A DNA stretch of 7,023 bases, taken from Candidatus Zixiibacteriota bacterium. Its GTDB lineage: Bacteria; Zixibacteria; MSB-5A5; GN15; FEB-12. The translations under genes and the position numbers were made by a program. Below are positions 5,431 to 7,023 of the stretch, one piece after another. Positions within the stretch are counted from its first letter, which is position 1; each line of letters begins with the position of its first letter. The notes under the pieces are model-generated. The model was not told the origin of the DNA. It worked only from the letters and a program-made list of their open reading frames with translations, and made no database searches. The DNA lies in assembly GCA_003641415.1 (NCBI GenBank), contig QNAG01000141.1:1-7023 (forward strand), in the 5' to 3' direction.

Positions 5431-6255
5431 CTAATTTTCCCCTCCCCAACGGTAAGATAGTGATACACAATTCGTGAAGCCAAGAATTGGATGGTACGAT
5501 GTATAGTAGCCGACTCGTCCATAACTGATATTTACCTCCAGTCCACCAGCATAGACCAACGGCTCAGATGACAGCGACCATAACAGGGAAGCTCTCGACG
5601 AAACATTGACAATCTGGCCAATGCTGAACCGAGGCTTCTGTTTGTCCTCAAAGGTCGCCCCGGTGACAACCGAGAAAGAACCCCGCCCCAGCAACTCTGC
5701 ACGAACCGAGTACTGCGGCTTGATATCCGGACTTCCCAGCTCCAAAACGGGTGAGGTCAGGTTGTCCGCCGCCAAGGCAAGCAGTACCCGCCGTTGCCGG
5801 TACGACAGCGACGCACCAATCGTTGATACACTCAGACCGGAGTAGCTGCCGCCGAAGCTCAACGACAGGTGCGACCAGGTCACTCCCATACCGACATTGC
5901 CAACCTTGCAGGCGGCGGCGAATTTGAACGTTTTCTCCGTGTACAACTCACTGCGCCCGAATTGCGAGAAGCCACCGACAGCAGTGAACCGTCCAAAACG
6001 ATAACCACCAACCAGTAGAGCTTCATCCAGATCCTTTAATCCGAAACGCCTGAGTATTCCCGACTCCAGTACACCAGTCCCTTTACTGATACTGGCCGAT
6101 GGGAATTGCAGCAGAGCCGAGGCGGACAAATCCGACAATACTACCGCTTGCCCCAATCCTATGCCACGAGGGATGGCAAACTCCAACGCGGCTGCCGGAG
6201 CAACCACCCAGCACACGGCTAATGCGCTGGCGAATATCAGAAACCAACTACGCAT
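5431..6255 (-). CDS. PorV/PorQ-like outer-membrane beta-barrel protein
   Basis: This 274-residue exported protein begins with a signal peptide (about residues 1-23, cleavage likely after APAAA). After it comes IPRGIGLGQAVVLSDLSASA, which resembles the 'ARa.amGgA.va..d..a' start of PorV/PorQ and UPF0164 barrels of FCB bacteria. The rest is alternating short beta strands rich in Gly, Ser, Tyr and Phe, ending VSLSYRWGGEN, as expected for an outer-membrane barrel. A Cys at 15 is not a lipobox (Val at -1). PorV-type proteins work with surface-protein secretion; the specific role here is inference. The start is ATG 6255, 2 nt after the stop of the LTD gene; an in-frame GTG at 6261, giving a GTGA overlap, is nearly as likely. 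Neither has a clear ribosome binding site, so coupling is likely. Family placement is moderate. Confidence 0.7.
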   Translation of the reverse strand: MRSWFLIFASALAVCWVVAPAAALEFAIPRGIGLGQAVVLSDLSASALLQFPSASISKGTGVLESGILRRFGLKDLDEALLVGGYRFGRFTAVGGFSQFGRSELYTEKTFKFAAACKVGNVGMGVTWSHLSLSFGGSYSGLSVSTIGASLSYRQRRVLLALAADNLTSPVLELGSPDIKPQYSVRAELLGRGSFSVVTGATFEDKQKPRFSIGQIVNVSSRASLLWSLSSEPLVYAGGLEVNISYGRVGYYTSYHPILGFTNCVSLSYRWGGEN

Positions 6256-6257
6256 AA

Positions 6258-7023
6258 TCACCGGGCAATAACTACTGTTTTCCTAGTTGACTCACCTCCC
6301 ACTACTTCCAGATAGACGATATAGATGCCAATCGGAAGACGCTCCCCACTGTTGTTGCGTCCATCCCAAAAGTTCTCATTGCGCACGCGATTAAAGTCGA
6401 ATACAATGCGTCCCTGCCGATCGTATACCTTCATTTTGTATTCGTGATCCGGTGGAGCTTCAGTCCTTATTGTAACCGATTCATCTATCCCGTCCCCATC
6501 CGGCGAGAACACTCTCGGTTCAATCATAATGGCAACGCTGTTGCCGGTGGGGCCGAAGTATATCTCGTTGGGTTCTCCGGGTGTTCCGCCCGGATTCTCC
6601 GATGAATCCCACTCCGGCTCACCGATTGTTTGCTCATCCCGAGACCAGGTATAGTTGCTGTCGAAAGTTTTACAATACGAGAAACGATCAAGCTCGAAGC
6701 CAAATTGGTCCATCAAGCGAACAGCATCAGGCGTGATATTGTTGAAGGAAGCCCAACTCTGGGGTTCAACCACGTTGCCTTCAAACAGCGGATAGTAGTC
6801 GAGAAACTCTGTCATGTTCTGTGCCAGAACGACGTACTCACCCGGTAAAATGTCACGCGAATCCGTCACTATGCGCCTCAGCGTGACCGAATCACCAAAT
6901 TGGCATTCGATCAAATCGATATTCTTCTCACTACGGTTGAAGATCTCAACCCACTCGCATTTGAAACCGTCAGTTGGATTGACCAGAACCTCACTCAGGA
7001 TTAGCGGCGGGAACTCAGCACCG
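6258..7023 (-). CDS. Lamin-tail-domain protein with FlgD-like/gliding-type C-terminal domain (partial, N-terminus off window)
   Basis: The reading frame stays open from 6914 to the window edge at 7023, so the gene is 5'-truncated; 254 residues are visible. The first in-window residues (LILSEVLVNPTDG, then EWVEIFNRS at 23-31) are the start of a lamin tail domain. The domain continues through LPGEYVVLA and closes at about 126-152 with W...TPGEPN, its usual end. Residues 170-254 hold FSPDGDGIDE, YDRQGRIV, FWDG and LPIGIYIVYLE, the pattern of the gliding-associated/T9SS type-B or FlgD Ig-like C-terminal domain. That domain ends exactly at the protein C-terminus. This points to a secreted, surface-associated protein with a non-catalytic or binding part upstream of the window. 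Its stop lies at the start of the barrel gene, suggesting a functional pair. The TTG at 6914 is internal, not a start. Confidence 0.85.
   Translation of the reverse strand, partial: GAEFPPLILSEVLVNPTDGFKCEWVEIFNRSEKNIDLIECQFGDSVTLRRIVTDSRDILPGEYVVLAQNMTEFLDYYPLFEGNVVEPQSWASFNNITPDAVRLMDQFGFELDRFSYCKTFDSNYTWSRDEQTIGEPEWDSSENPGGTPGEPNEIYFGPTGNSVAIMIEPRVFSPDGDGIDESVTIRTEAPPDHEYKMKVYDRQGRIVFDFNRVRNENFWDGRNNSGERLPIGIYIVYLEVVGGESTRKTVVIAR

Noticed and set aside
5277..5522. An 81-codon minus-strand frame running from inside the barrel gene to the ATPase start.
   Set aside because: It overlaps the end of the well-supported barrel gene in another frame, its start has no ribosome binding site, and the product resembles no family I know. 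The small ORF at 5288-5395 explains the gap better.

Overview
The window looks like a chromosomal segment from a Gram-negative-type bacterium, most likely in the FCB superphylum (Bacteroidetes-related phyla or candidate phyla such as Zixibacteria). This rests on a PorV/PorQ-like outer-membrane barrel, a lamin-tail protein with a gliding/T9SS-like or FlgD-like C-terminal domain, a DUF5683-type membrane protein and an exosortase. The placement is inference from gene content; no RNA gene or marker gene is present. I see no mobile element, CRISPR array, rRNA or tRNA.

Layout. (1) Positions 1-1775, minus strand: an exosortase module read exosortase -> EpsI -> UbiA-family prenyltransferase. The last gene runs off the left edge. 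The module belongs to protein sorting linked to the envelope or exopolysaccharide. (2) Positions 1776-1949: a divergent, AT-rich intergenic region with three copies of the octamer TATTGAGT and promoter-like hexamers. (3) Positions 1950-3561, plus strand: a diacylglycerol-kinase-family lipid kinase followed, 1 nt after its stop, by a secreted or membrane DUF5683-type protein. (4) Positions 3562-3610: a short convergent gap. (5) Positions 3611-7023, minus strand: one closely packed run, in transcription order a 5'-truncated LTD/FlgD-like protein, a PorV-like beta-barrel protein, a 35-codon small ORF with its own ribosome binding site, an ABC ATPase and an ABC-2 permease. Gaps are 35 bp or less, and the ATPase and permease overlap by 4 bp.

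How the genes may work together. The exosortase cuts C-terminally tagged (PEP-CTERM-like) proteins, and EpsI is its usual companion. The UbiA-family enzyme fits polyprenyl-phosphate sugar metabolism in a polysaccharide locus that probably continues to the left. The lipid kinase would recycle or produce phosphorylated lipids. On the right, the LTD protein and the barrel look like a cell-surface protein with its outer-membrane partner. The ABC pair is an inner-membrane exporter of unknown substrate. The most interesting unexplained items are the small ORF whose stop codon overlaps the ATPase ribosome binding site, an Asn where the ATPase should have its switch histidine, and the triple octamer in the divergent promoter region.
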